Source of the DNA: Ktedonobacter sp. SOSP1-85
GTDB taxonomy: Bacteria; Chloroflexota; Ktedonobacteria; Ktedonobacterales; Ktedonobacteraceae
DNA length: 64,000 nt
Assembly: GCF_016587415.1 (NCBI RefSeq)
Contig: NZ_BNJI01000002.1
Coordinates: 1,240,001-1,304,000, forward strand
Direction of reading: 5' to 3'
The position numbers were made by a program, and so were the translations under genes. A model generated the notes under the pieces. It ran no database searches and was not told the DNA's origin. It saw only the letters and a program-made list of their open reading frames with translations. Positions 1 through 8,739 of the stretch are shown piece after piece (within the stretch, counting starts at the first letter, position 1; each line of letters opens with the position of its first letter).

Positions 1-886
1 TTTCAAGTTGGGTAACATTCACCGTGCCGGAGAAGTCATCATCCAGGCAGGTGGAAAAGGCTTTAATGTTGCCAGGGCACTACGCACCTTAGGAGTTCAG
101 GGGCTGGTCATAGGTCCAGCGGGGGGCTATGCCGGGAAACACTTGCTGGCCCTGGCTCGCCAGGAGGGGCTTGAGATTGATATGCAGGAGGTGAACGCCG
201 AGTTGCGTACGTGCCTGACTATTGTTGATCCCGCGGCAGACTACCAACTGACCGAGATCTATGAGCAGGGGGCGTCACTGAGCAGGGCTGAATGGGAGGC
301 CGTGGTACACAGGGTCGCGAGCGCGCTCCCGCGAGCGACCTCCCTGGTAATAAGTGGCAGTTTCCCGCCAGGCGTGCCGGAGGATGCCCTCCTCATGCTT
401 CTCCAACAGGCTAGGACTGCTTCAGTGCCTGTCCTGCTAGATACGCATGGCGCACAGCTTCGCGCTGCCCTGGCATATCGCCCCGCTCTGCTTAAGCTGA
501 ACCAGTTCGAAGCCGGGGAACTGCTTGGTTATCCGCTTACTGATCCCTTCCAGGCGGTGGTAGGGACCGCCGAGCTACAGAGACGAGGCGCGCAGGAGGT
601 CATTATCTCACTCGGGAAAACTGGCGTTGTGGGCTGTACAGCCGAGGGTCAGCGCTTTGGTTGGATAGCTCCTACTGTATCTGCCCTCTCCTCAACAGGA
701 AGCGGCGATTGTCTCCTGGCGGGTATCGCTGCCGGGCTCATCCGTGGCCAGGGATTAATCCAATCAGCCCGCCTGGGGGTCGCAGCAGGAGCCGCAAATA
801 CCCTGCAAATAGGGGCTGGTCTCCTGAATCTTGATGATATCGAGACGCTGTTACCAGGTATCCAGGTCCTATCACTGACCAGCTAG
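1..886 (+). CDS. PfkB-family sugar-phosphate kinase (tagatose-6-phosphate / 1-phosphofructokinase type), 5' end outside window
   Basis: This is a ribokinase-like ATP-dependent kinase that phosphorylates a sugar phosphate in the cytoplasm. The N-terminal substrate motif GGKGFNVARALRTLG and the C-terminal catalytic/anion-hole motif STGSGDCLLAG are visible. The frame is open to the first base of the window (F-K precede the in-frame TTG at position 8), and family members have about 25 more residues before GGKG, so the true start lies upstream. The next gene is a LacD-type aldolase 52 bp downstream on the same strand, which supports a tagatose-6-phosphate kinase (LacC) role. A fructose-1-phosphate kinase role cannot be excluded from sequence alone. 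Confidence 0.85.
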   Translation, partial: FKLGNIHRAGEVIIQAGGKGFNVARALRTLGVQGLVIGPAGGYAGKHLLALARQEGLEIDMQEVNAELRTCLTIVDPAADYQLTEIYEQGASLSRAEWEAVVHRVASALPRATSLVISGSFPPGVPEDALLMLLQQARTASVPVLLDTHGAQLRAALAYRPALLKLNQFEAGELLGYPLTDPFQAVVGTAELQRRGAQEVIISLGKTGVVGCTAEGQRFGWIAPTVSALSSTGSGDCLLAGIAAGLIRGQGLIQSARLGVAAGAANTLQIGAGLLNLDDIETLLPGIQVLSLTS

Positions 887-938
887 CAAACATCTCCGCT
901 CATGTATAGAAAGAAGATATGCAGTGGGAAAGATACAG

Positions 939-1949
939 ATGAGTCGCGGAAAATTTGAGCATCTACAAGCCTGTACCAATGCGGATGGCATCATAGCCGC
1001 CGTCGCCATGGACCAGCGTAACTCACTCAAGAAGAGTATGGAGAAACTGGTTGAGGGAAGTGGCACACCAGAGGCGATTACGACCTTTAAGCGCAAGGTC
1101 TCGCAGGTTTTGACGCGCTATGCAAGCGCCATCCTGCTTGACCCTGAATATGGCCTACCTGCCTTGCAAGAGCGTGTACAGGGCCGGGGAGCGCTCCTCT
1201 CCTATGAAGTCACGGGCTATGATCCCCTGGTAGTAGGGCGTTTGCCGCGTCTCCTTCCGAACTGGAGCGCGCGTCGGCTCATTGAAGTGGGGACCGACGC
1301 GGTCAAAATTCTCCTCTACTATAACCCTGCCGACGTGGGATGGATAAATGAGATCAAACAGGCTTTTGTCGAACGCGTAGGCGATGAATGCAGGGCGCTT
1401 GATATCCCCTTCTTCCTTGAGCCACTGGCCTATGATAATATGCATCCTGAGCAAAGTTTTGAGTTTGCTTGTTTAAAGCCCGGCTATGTCCGCTCGATCA
1501 TTGAAGAGTTTTCACGGCCACGTTACGGTGTTGATATGTTGAAGGTCGAGATCCCGATCAACAGCGCCTATTTAGCTGGCAGCCACGGCTTCAAAGGCAA
1601 TCAAGTCGCCTATGATTGGCAGGAGGCCAGAGAGCATTTCCAGGCCCTCGCAGCAATCAGCAGCCTTCCATTTATCTTCTTGAGTGGAGGTGTGGATGAT
1701 GTCATTTTTCGCGAGCAGCTAGAACTGGCAGCCGAGGCTAGTATTCCTTTCAGCGGTGTCCTTTGCGGTCGTGCAACCTGGAAAGGCGGCATCCCAGTCT
1801 TCGTCAACAACGGTGAAGCAGCGCTGGAAGAGTGGTTGCAGGAACAAGGCGTACAGAATGTGCAGACCCTCAACGCAGTGCTGAGCCAGTGTGCCAGGCC
1901 CTGGCATACCATTTACGGCGGCCTGGAAGCTATCCAAGTCACCGATTAA
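939..1949 (+). CDS. lacD: Tagatose-1,6-bisphosphate aldolase, LacD-like
   Basis: This is a class I aldolase of the LacD family, which cleaves tagatose 1,6-bisphosphate to dihydroxyacetone phosphate and glyceraldehyde 3-phosphate. The family opening (GIIAAVAMDQRNSLKK) is present, as are conserved stretches such as DAVKILLYY, PFFLEPLAYD, VDMLKVEIPI and PFIFLSGGV. The candidate Schiff-base lysine is in DMLKVEIP. The ATG at 939 is preferred over an in-frame GTG at 924 because it gives the usual family N-terminus; the length of 336 residues is normal. It lies just downstream of a PfkB kinase, so the two probably form the end of a tagatose (galactose-derived) catabolic operon. Confidence 0.85.
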   Translation: MSRGKFEHLQACTNADGIIAAVAMDQRNSLKKSMEKLVEGSGTPEAITTFKRKVSQVLTRYASAILLDPEYGLPALQERVQGRGALLSYEVTGYDPLVVGRLPRLLPNWSARRLIEVGTDAVKILLYYNPADVGWINEIKQAFVERVGDECRALDIPFFLEPLAYDNMHPEQSFEFACLKPGYVRSIIEEFSRPRYGVDMLKVEIPINSAYLAGSHGFKGNQVAYDWQEAREHFQALAAISSLPFIFLSGGVDDVIFREQLELAAEASIPFSGVLCGRATWKGGIPVFVNNGEAALEEWLQEQGVQNVQTLNAVLSQCARPWHTIYGGLEAIQVTD

Positions 1950-2031
1950 GGGTTTAGACAGTTGTCAAAAAGCTATAACTATCATGTCGTTCTGCAACTA
2001 TCTATAGCCGCTTCAAAGAAGCCCAAAACAG

Positions 2032-2059
2032 TTGCAAGTATATGCTTTTCCTGTTATAC
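2032..2059 (+). promoter_or_regulatory. Possible promoter of the large TnpB gene
   Basis: TTGCAA (2032-2037) and TTATAC (2054-2059) are separated by 16 bp, about 40 bp before the start codon at 2102. The match to the sigma-70 consensus is moderate and rests on the hexamers only. Confidence 0.3.
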
Positions 2060-2101
2060 TTCTCCTCATGAGGACAAATGTTCGTAAGAGGAGGAGGAGT
2101 G

Positions 2102-3864
2102 ATGCGTACCAACCGTACCCACCAGCCCCTGACCTATGATGTGCGGTTGCCTGACGAAGCCCAGGCAGATGCGCTTCGCCTCCTTGATGCAAGTAAGGCC
2201 GTCGTCAATGCGGCACTGACGATCCTCTGGCCCTGCCTCGACGCGTTTGGGGATGAGCGTGAAGGGCCTGCCTGGAAGCAGGTTGGCAAGTACATCGCAA
2301 GCCCGTTGCCGCATGGTGATCGTCAATGGCGCTGCGAGAGCGAGGTCGTCGGGCGCTTGCTGCGGGCGCAGGCCGAGCGCAAAAAAGTCTTTACCCTCGT
2401 CGCCCCCATTCTCTCCGATGGCTTCATTCGCCCCAAAACGGAGAGGCGCCCAGCAGGCAAAAAACGTCCAGCCATCAAAGAAGCCATTACGGCCTTGCAG
2501 CAGAGCCTCGATGAGGATGAAACCAGCTTTGTCACCCTACAAAATGTGGTCGAGCAAGCCTGCAATTTTTGCTTGCAGCATGATCGTTTCCCCACTTCCT
2601 ATGAAGAATTGCAACCCATCCCCTTGTTACATGTTGGTCTGCTGACCTATGCAGGAGACGATGGTGGCACAAAAGGCCAGACCTATCGGCTGGCTCTTGA
2701 CGCAGATGCAGGGGTGGCTCGGTTTCGCTTCCGCTCCCCTGACGAGATGGGGGTGTGGTGCTGGCGCAAAGAGGAGACCCTCATTGCGTTCCCTGTTTGC
2801 CTCAAAGAGCGTCTTTCCGACGGAAAGCTCATGGCTCCCACGCTGCGCGAAGAGCGCCGAGCCGATGGTGAGCGCTTTGCCGTGCTCGACTTCATCATCG
2901 AGGTCGAAAAAACAGCCTTGCCCACCTGGGAACAGGTTGAATGCGTCTTAGGCGTGGACTGGGGTGTGCATACCCTCTTGACGGCGACTGCCATCAATGA
3001 ACACAGTGAGCAAGTTGGCAGGCCATTCTTCCTGGACATTGGCGGCTTTGATGGCAAACAAGCCCGCACGCGGCGCCAGATTGATGAACTCAAGAAGAAG
3101 GTCGCGGCCTGTGAGCAGGAACGAGATGCCTTGCCAGAAGCCCATCCCAAACGCGCCTGGTACCAGGAGCGCCTCGAACTCTCTCGGCGCGAGATCGAGC
3201 GCTGCTGGGGCAAATATGAGCGGCGCAATCGAGCGGTGGCGCATCTGGCAAGTAACGTCTTGCTGCTGTTGTGTCAGATCCATGGCTGCTCGCTGCTCTC
3301 GATGGAATCGTTGAAAACCCTCAAAACCACCGGGCGAGGGAAAGGTGTCCGGGGGCGCTGGCGCCACTATCGCAATAACTCGACCGTCCGCGGGGACATC
3401 TGGAGGATCCTTCGTTATAAATGTCATCTTCTGGGCGTGCGGTTCCGTACAGCGCAACCACGAGGAACCAGTCATACCTGCCCCGCTGCGGGATCACGGC
3501 AAAAACGTATCGTTCCCCCAGTGATCGTCGTGAAGCGGTGAAGTGGGGGCGGTGGATGGCTTGTGAGGCCTGTCAGTATAACGGAGATCGGGATTATTGT
3601 GCGTCGGTCAACATTGCGAGACTGGGCGTGGCATATCTGGCTCACATGAAACACGTAGGCAAGGCGAGGTCTTGCTCCATCTCTGACCCCAGGGTCAAGC
3701 CCGTTTCGTATACCGGAATGGGTTCGGCGTTGCTGTTGCCGCCGACGGGAGAGACACCCGCCCGCACCTTGCGGGGAAAGATCTGTTACTATCCTGGCTG
3801 GGTGGCTTCTGCCTTCCTTCAATCGTCACAGCCCAAAGCTGTTTTCCTTCGATTGTGTGGATAG
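2102..3864 (+). pseudogene. tnpB: Large TnpB-like RuvC nuclease, split by a one-base frameshift
   Basis: This is a TnpB/Cas12-like RNA-guided nuclease of about 587 codons, longer than the usual 370-410. The ATG at 2102 has a strong AGGAGGAGG ribosome site. RuvC-I is VLGVDWGVHTLLTA and RuvC-II is CSLLSMESLKTL, with a basic helix between them (ELKKKVAACEQERDA). At 3481-3484 a run of four C breaks the frame: the first frame reads TSHTCP then AAGS, while the shifted frame reads PRCGITAKTY, then a CEAC zinc ribbon and RuvC-III (GDRDYCASVNIARLG). One extra C would restore a single protein with all three acidic residues. No transposase accompanies it. A genuine mutation, programmed slippage or a sequencing error are all possible. 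Confidence 0.75.
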
Positions 3865-4031
3865 TTGGGCCTTGTTCAAGATAGTTCTAGATTTTAGCAA
3901 CGGTCAGATACCCCCCTGTCCGAGAAGCACGGGGACTCATCCCAGCTTTTGGTGAAGAGGAGCAAAATCCATACTGATCCCTCGATAGTTCTTGTTCTTA
4001 TGCAAAAACAAAATCTACACCTCTCTTGTGC

Positions 4032-4060
4032 TTGACATCTTTGGAGTTTAGTGCTAAACT
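4032..4060 (+). promoter_or_regulatory. marR promoter with overlapping palindromic operator
   Basis: TTGACA (4032-4037) and TAAACT (4055-4060) are spaced by 17 bp. The palindrome AGTTTAGTGCTAAACT (4045-4060) covers the spacer and the -10 element. Its TTTAG-2-CTAAA core recurs upstream of the dioxygenase gene, as expected for an autoregulated MarR repressor. Confidence 0.65.
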
Positions 4061-4090
4061 ATCCATAAGCAAAAGAGAGGAGGGAACGAG

Positions 4091-4504
4091 ATGCCTGGTT
4101 CAGCGGTGCTTACCTGGTTGCGCCTGTTCCGCGTTTTTCAGCGGATAGATCGTGCGCAGACGGTGCATCTACGCTCCTGGAATTTGAACGTTGCCCAATT
4201 CGATGTTCTGGCACGTGTGGGTGCACGTAAAGGAATAACGCAACAGGAGCTGGCCGATAGCCTGCTCGTAACCAAGGGCAATATCTCCCTCCTGCTCAAT
4301 CGCATGGAAGAAATGGGCTTGCTTAAGCGTTATCAGGAACGACGCAGCAACACGCTATTCCTCACCGCCAAGGGCCAGGAGCTCTATGATCGCGTGGTCC
4401 CCGCACACGAGGAGTTGATTGCGCGCTTGATGGGCGGTGTGAGTCCATCTGAACTGAGACAGCTTCAGCACCTCCTGCGTAAACTGGAGTATACGCTCCG
4501 TTAA
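4091..4504 (+). CDS. MarR-family transcriptional regulator
   Basis: This 137-residue winged-helix regulator has a recognisable MarR core: FDVLARVGARKGITQQELADSLLVTKGNISLLLNRMEEMGLLKRYQERRSN spans the helix-turn-helix and the start of the wing. The ribosome site GAGAGGAGGG precedes the ATG. It is followed on the same strand by a ring-cleaving dioxygenase. The pairing and the shared operator resemble the MhqR-type quinone/aromatic-sensing switches known in Bacillus, but the operator sequence differs. The likely role is repression of itself and the dioxygenase until an aromatic or electrophilic ligand binds. Confidence 0.85.
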   Translation: MPGSAVLTWLRLFRVFQRIDRAQTVHLRSWNLNVAQFDVLARVGARKGITQQELADSLLVTKGNISLLLNRMEEMGLLKRYQERRSNTLFLTAKGQELYDRVVPAHEELIARLMGGVSPSELRQLQHLLRKLEYTLR

Positions 4505-4519
4505 AAATTTTTATGCCTA

Positions 4520-4537
4520 GGGTTTAGCACTAAACCC
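4520..4537. promoter_or_regulatory. Operator upstream of the ring-cleaving dioxygenase
   Basis: GGGTTTAGCACTAAACCC is an 18-bp palindrome, perfect except for the central dinucleotide. It carries the same TTTAG-2-CTAAA core as the site in the marR promoter 460 bp upstream. It lies 48 bp before the dioxygenase start codon. Confidence 0.65.
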
Positions 4538-4585
4538 TTTAGATAGAGATAGAGAAGTTCACCAAAGCAAGAAGGGAAATACGTT

Positions 4586-5557
4586 ATGCAACTTGGTGGT
4601 TTGCATCATATCACGGCCATTACTGGCAATGCGTCGCTCAATGTCGCCTTTTATACGGACATCTTAGGCATGCGTCTCGTTAAAAAGACCGTCAATCAGG
4701 ATGATGTTAGCGCCTATCACCTTTTCTACGGAGATGAAACTGGCAAACCTGGCTTCGACCTGACATTCTTTGACTGGCCCGCGGCTGGTCCCAACCACGA
4801 GGGTGCGGGCACGGTTGCTACCATCGCGCTCGGTGTCAATAGCCGCGAGGCGCTTGACTGGTGGGTACAGCGCTTTGACAGCTTTAAGATTTCTCATGAG
4901 GGCATCCAGGTTCGCAATGAACGCACGGTATTGCCTTTCCAGGATCCCGAGGGGCAACGTTTAGAGCTGGTGGATGCCCAGGGACAACTCCAGAGCACCT
5001 ACTGGAAGCAGAGCCCCATCCCTGCTGAGATGGCCATTCAGGGCTTTTATGCCGTGACCCTGATCGAGCGTGACCTGGAGCCAACGGCTTCCTTCCTCAC
5101 CGAGACGCTGGGCTTCCGCCAGGGCGAGAACTACCAGTCCGAGGAGGGCAACACGGTCTATGTCTTTGAGATGGGACCCGGTGGCGCCGGTGCTGAAGTA
5201 CACCTTGACGTGCGTCAAGGTACTCGTGGCGGACGACCCGGTATCGGCGGTGTGCATCATGTAGCATTCCGCACGCCAGACGACGAGGAACAAGAGCAGT
5301 GGTTTCAAACCATTAGCAAGCACACCCGTAACATCTCATCGATTATTGACCGTTTCTACTTCCACTCGATCTACTTCCGCGAGCCAGGCGGCGTGCTCTT
5401 TGAGATCGCGACTGATGGCCCAGGCTTTGCGACCGATGAGGACCTGGAGCACCTGGGTGAGCAGCTCGCGCTTCCTCCCTTCCTGGAGCCACACCGTCAG
5501 GAGATCGAGGAGAACCTTCGCCCCATCGTCCCCTTTAAGCTCGCCTCCGTTCGCTAA
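4586..5557 (+). CDS. Ring-cleaving dioxygenase, glyoxalase (VOC) superfamily, MhqA/MhqO-like
   Basis: This cytosolic metal-dependent dioxygenase is predicted to open hydroquinone or catechol-type rings. It has two tandem VOC modules: the first starts at LGGLHHITAITGNASLNVAFYTDILGMRLVKKTVNQDD, the second around residue 150 (IQGFYAVTLIERDLEPTASFLTETLGF). Candidate metal ligands are the His in LHHIT, the His pair in GGVHHVAFRT and the Glu in PGGVLFEIATD. The length of 323 residues is typical of the PcpA/LinE/Mhq group. The MarR gene upstream and the shared operator suggest induction by quinones or aromatics. The true substrate cannot be read from sequence. Confidence 0.85.
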   Translation: MQLGGLHHITAITGNASLNVAFYTDILGMRLVKKTVNQDDVSAYHLFYGDETGKPGFDLTFFDWPAAGPNHEGAGTVATIALGVNSREALDWWVQRFDSFKISHEGIQVRNERTVLPFQDPEGQRLELVDAQGQLQSTYWKQSPIPAEMAIQGFYAVTLIERDLEPTASFLTETLGFRQGENYQSEEGNTVYVFEMGPGGAGAEVHLDVRQGTRGGRPGIGGVHHVAFRTPDDEEQEQWFQTISKHTRNISSIIDRFYFHSIYFREPGGVLFEIATDGPGFATDEDLEHLGEQLALPPFLEPHRQEIEENLRPIVPFKLASVR

Positions 5558-5599
5558 ATAGCTTAGGAGTATGGGATGAGGGTGAAAATACTGTAGAAG

Positions 5600-6052
5600 T
5601 TGATTTTGCACTGGAGTGAGAGTGGTGCAGTTTGTGGGCAGCGTTGTGACACACCTGGCTTAGTCTTGGCAATCCCTCCCAAATCTGCTCCCTTTCCCCC
5701 ATCTCCTGCTGTAACTGAGGGAATATCTCCTCCTTCCCAGCCTGCATCTCAGAAGATATCCCCCTCTTCGACTTCTGTGCCTACAGCGACGCTGCCCGGT
5801 TCCTCTCGTCCTTCTGCTACTCATCCCAGGACAGGAGGGGCCAAGCGGGATACCTCGCAAAGTGAACAGCATTTTTCGCCTCAAACCAAAGTCGAGGCAA
5901 GCGGAGAATATTGCATCTGTGGAACCCGTCTCGTGCAATCAAAAGGGTGTGGCCGATCCAGGCACTATTGTTCTGATCGCTGTCGTGTACGTGCGTACCG
6001 CCAGCGAGAGAAAAAAAGGATATCTTGTGCCACGCAGCATCGCAATTTGTAA
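5600..6052 (+). CDS. Possible small protein with C-terminal Cys-rich (zinc-finger-like) motif
   Basis: The first half is a low-complexity Pro/Ser-rich stretch. The last 45 residues contain CICGTRLVQSKGCGRSRHYCSDRCRVRAYRQREKK, a Cys4-type finger followed by a basic helix that recurs in small proteins of actinobacteria and Chloroflexota. Only a TTG start is available and no convincing ribosome site was found. It may be a fragment or a non-coding remnant, so confidence is low. Confidence 0.3.
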   Translation: MILHWSESGAVCGQRCDTPGLVLAIPPKSAPFPPSPAVTEGISPPSQPASQKISPSSTSVPTATLPGSSRPSATHPRTGGAKRDTSQSEQHFSPQTKVEASGEYCICGTRLVQSKGCGRSRHYCSDRCRVRAYRQREKKRISCATQHRNL

Positions 6053-6184
6053 ATCCCAACAGTATTCTGGCGAAAATCCCATAATTATCCTGGTGAACAA
6101 GTTGTTCAGGGTAGCTTACCCGACCTGGGACAATTATTGGAAAAGCGGCCAGAAGAGTGTTGGGATTCACACGAGTGCATTGCG

Positions 6185-6805
6185 TCACCGAAGTTCGCAG
6201 ATGTAGGACATGGCTGGCTTACCGTTAAGCGTGAGCTCACCGACGGCGACGAATCCGTTGTGTTCAAGCACCTTGCGCGAGGCCGGATTGCCCAGCGTGA
6301 CTCTCGCGCGCAGCCTGGTAAGTCCGTAGTCTGTGACGGCGAGCTCACGCACCTTGCGCACCGCCGCTGTGGCCAGTCCCTGCCCCGCGGCCTTCTGCGC
6401 GATCCGGTACCCGAGTTCCGCCGACCCGTCTGCCACTTTGAACAGGTTCACCCGCCCCACTACCTCGCCGCCCTCGACCACCAGCAGGTGGAAGTAATCT
6501 GTCCCGGCTGCCTGCCACTCGAGCAGTTGCGCAAGCCGCGTGTCGAACTCAGTAAAGAACTCGTCCCCCCGATCCGGTATCACCGCCGCGAAGTAGGCCC
6601 GATTCTCCCGCTCGAACGCAAGCAGGGCAGGCGCGTGGTCGAGGCGGACCAACTGAAGGTCTGGCATGGGGAGTTGGAGACGCGGTGTCGATTCCGGCCC
6701 GGTTCCCCTGTCCTCCTTCGATTCCGTGTGCGCGGGTTTCCCGCCCACGGCCTGCCTCCCGAGAAAGGAACATTCATCGGCCTTTGGCGCGTCTCGTTCT
6801 TCCAT
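6185..6805 (-). CDS. GNAT-family N-acetyltransferase (RimJ/RimL type)
   Basis: This 206-residue protein is predicted to transfer an acetyl group from acetyl-CoA. The acetyl-CoA-binding loop is visible as LGYRIAQKAAGQGLATAAVRKV, and the C-terminal strand-helix NPASRKVLEHNGFVAVGE is typical of the RimJ/RimL group. The first 45 residues look disordered, and translation might start at a downstream Met (MPDLQLVRLDHAP). The gene is visibly richer in GC than its neighbours and stands alone between a doubtful ORF and an IS3 fragment, so it may have been acquired. Confidence 0.8.
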   Translation of the reverse strand: MEERDAPKADECSFLGRQAVGGKPAHTESKEDRGTGPESTPRLQLPMPDLQLVRLDHAPALLAFERENRAYFAAVIPDRGDEFFTEFDTRLAQLLEWQAAGTDYFHLLVVEGGEVVGRVNLFKVADGSAELGYRIAQKAAGQGLATAAVRKVRELAVTDYGLTRLRARVTLGNPASRKVLEHNGFVAVGELTLNGKPAMSYICELR

Positions 6806-6957
6806 GTGTTTCTCCCTTTGCTCAATGATGAATTGATAGAACTGCCCGTTGAGTACTAGGCATACTTGTTATTGTCCCAGTTTGAATGATCACCTAAAGT
6901 GAAAAGTCAACTTTTTGATCTTTACCCGAAAAAGTGAAGTCCCCAAAGAGGAGAGTT

Positions 6958-7153
6958 AGCTCATCGAGAGTTCGTACCTGAGGGGACTCAGATAGTGGAG
7001 CGTGGAATGTCTTCGAACTCGATTATAAAACGTTTCGATGTAATCAAAGGTCACGCCCCTAGCTTGTGCTGGTAGTGTTGCAAAAAAATTAAAACTCAGC
7101 AAATTGAAGCGCACTCGAACATCTCTCACCAGGAAAAGATGCAGAACACGCAC
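6958..7153 (-). pseudogene. IS3-family transposase OrfB, C-terminal fragment
   Basis: The readable part GVTFDYIETFYNRVRRHSTLHYLSPLRYELS is the characteristic end of the IS3 integrase-type transposase. Nothing of the DDE core remains upstream. The surrounding 6860-7245 segment otherwise shows no gene. Confidence 0.65.
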
Positions 7154-7245
7154 CTTTTCTCGGCGGCAATGATTCTTGTGCCGTCATTGCCCGCTCCATT
7201 TTCTCAGCTCAAATTTTTTTGCAATACTACCTGACGAAACCTATT

Positions 7246-8310
7246 TCAGGTGAGGTCAGTGAGTATGTCACGCACCGGGCGTGCTTGCGAGGAAGCACGC
7301 ACCAGAAGTTGATGTTGTAGGATAATTTCTTGCCTGGAGAGGTTGGGTTGCCGTAGATTTTGCAGCAAGCGAAGGGCCGCCGTTCTCCCCAATTCATAGG
7401 CAGGCTGGGTGACCGTTGTGATGGAGATCAGATCAGGAATAGCCCAGCGCACCTCGTCGAAGCCTACAATGGCGATATCTGCTGGCACACGTTTCTGGCT
7501 GGCATAGAGAGCACGTAAAGCTCCCACGGTGATACGATTGTTTGCTGTCAGGACGGCTTCTAGCGGAGGATCTACTTGCAGCAAACGTTGTATCCCACGC
7601 TCACCAGTCTCTTCTCTAAATGGCCCCCGGTACTTCAGTGAATCATCATACACGATACCCGCTTCCTGCAATGCCTGATGATAGCCAAGTATACGTTCAT
7701 TGGCGGTCGTAACGGATCGTGGGCCAGTAATGATGCCAATGCGGCGATATCCGTTGCCTATCAGATGAGCTGTAGCCTCTTTGGCTGCCAAAGCGTTGTT
7801 GACGAGAACGGCATCAATGGAGGAATCATGCACACGCCTATCTACTGTCACAATAGGGATATTGCGTCCCTGGAGTATGGTGAGTGCGTCCAATCGCTCT
7901 CTTGAAGGCACAATGATCGCACCGGCGACTGACTCGGCTGCCAGAATCTTGATATATTGCGCCTCTTTCTGAGGATCTTCAGTGGTATTACAAATGACAA
8001 GGAGATAACCATTTTCCTGGGAGACCTCCTCAACACCGCGCATAAGGTCCATAAAAAAGGGGTTCTGAATATCGGAGACGAGCAAGCCTAAAAGCGCTGA
8101 ACGGCTACCGGCCAATGCGCGAGCGGCCCTATTCGGTTCATACTTGAGCGCCTCTATGGCAGTGTGTACCCGCGCTGCGAGTTGAGGATCAACGGTATTG
8201 GAGCCGTTGAGGACCCGGGAAACGGTTGCCATCGATACACCTGCCTGTTTTGCGACTTCGCGGATTGTGACAGGTTTGTGCGATTGTGGGTCATGTTTTG
8301 TATCTGCCAT
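7246..8310 (-). CDS. LacI-family transcriptional repressor
   Basis: This is a sugar-responsive repressor with an N-terminal helix-turn-helix (VTIREVAKQAGVSMATVSRVLNGSNTVDP) and hinge (AARALAGSRSALLGLLVSDIQNPFF), followed by a periplasmic-binding-like sensor domain. The ATG at 8310 is preferred over an upstream in-frame ATG at 8481 because it starts just before the helix-turn-helix and has GGAGGAG upstream. The gene is divergent from the fucoside transport/catabolism operon, and a LacI-type palindrome lies in that operon's promoter, so it is the probable local repressor with a fucose-related inducer. Confidence 0.88.
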   Translation of the reverse strand: MADTKHDPQSHKPVTIREVAKQAGVSMATVSRVLNGSNTVDPQLAARVHTAIEALKYEPNRAARALAGSRSALLGLLVSDIQNPFFMDLMRGVEEVSQENGYLLVICNTTEDPQKEAQYIKILAAESVAGAIIVPSRERLDALTILQGRNIPIVTVDRRVHDSSIDAVLVNNALAAKEATAHLIGNGYRRIGIITGPRSVTTANERILGYHQALQEAGIVYDDSLKYRGPFREETGERGIQRLLQVDPPLEAVLTANNRITVGALRALYASQKRVPADIAIVGFDEVRWAIPDLISITTVTQPAYELGRTAALRLLQNLRQPNLSRQEIILQHQLLVRASSQARPVRDILTDLT

Positions 8311-8525
8311 AAGTGTCAGCGACTCCTCCCCAAGTATCTGTATGTCGTGTTGTTGTGCTTTGTCGAGCTGCAGTATTGCTTCTGGCCCTGCACGTGGAAA
8401 GTAAGCGCTCTCTAGAAATATCTTCTTCGGAAAGAAATCCCTCATATTGTTGATAGGGATATCATAGCGTATTTCCGACATTTATGCAAGTTTACTGAAG
8501 CTTTTACGGCAGAACAGTTGAAAGC

Positions 8526-8574
8526 TTGACAAATCCATGAGTGTAGTTTACTCTTGTTGAGAAAGCGTTTTCTC
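8526..8574 (+). promoter_or_regulatory. Promoter and LacI-type operator of the fucoside operon
   Basis: TTGACA (8526-8531) is followed after 17 bp by the weak -10 TACTCT (8549-8554). Just downstream lies GAGAAAGCGTTTTCTC (8559-8574), a near-perfect palindrome with the central CG typical of LacI-family operators. The rest of 8311-8739 shows no gene. Confidence 0.6.
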
Positions 8575-8739
8575 GTAATGGCCATCTCCAACAATGGTGA
8601 CATATTCCCTGAAGGCAGGGAAGTGGTTTTCTATAAGGGCGTAGTAGCTGTCCCGGGCCATCGTTCATAAGTTGATGGTGTAGGGAGAAGTATGACACCA
8701 GAGGGCCAATGGCTGGCCTTTTCATGGAGGAAACAACAG

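Noticed and set aside
5570..5640. IS6-like end shared with the fragment at 15.4 kb (TTTTGCACTGGAGT)
   Set aside because: Only 14 bp agree and no transposase codons surround the 5.6-kb copy, so it was not called as an IS relic.
6137..6859. Long plus-strand ORF opposite the GNAT gene
   Set aside because: It is the antisense shadow of a GC-rich gene; the minus-strand product has clear GNAT motifs and the plus-strand one has none.
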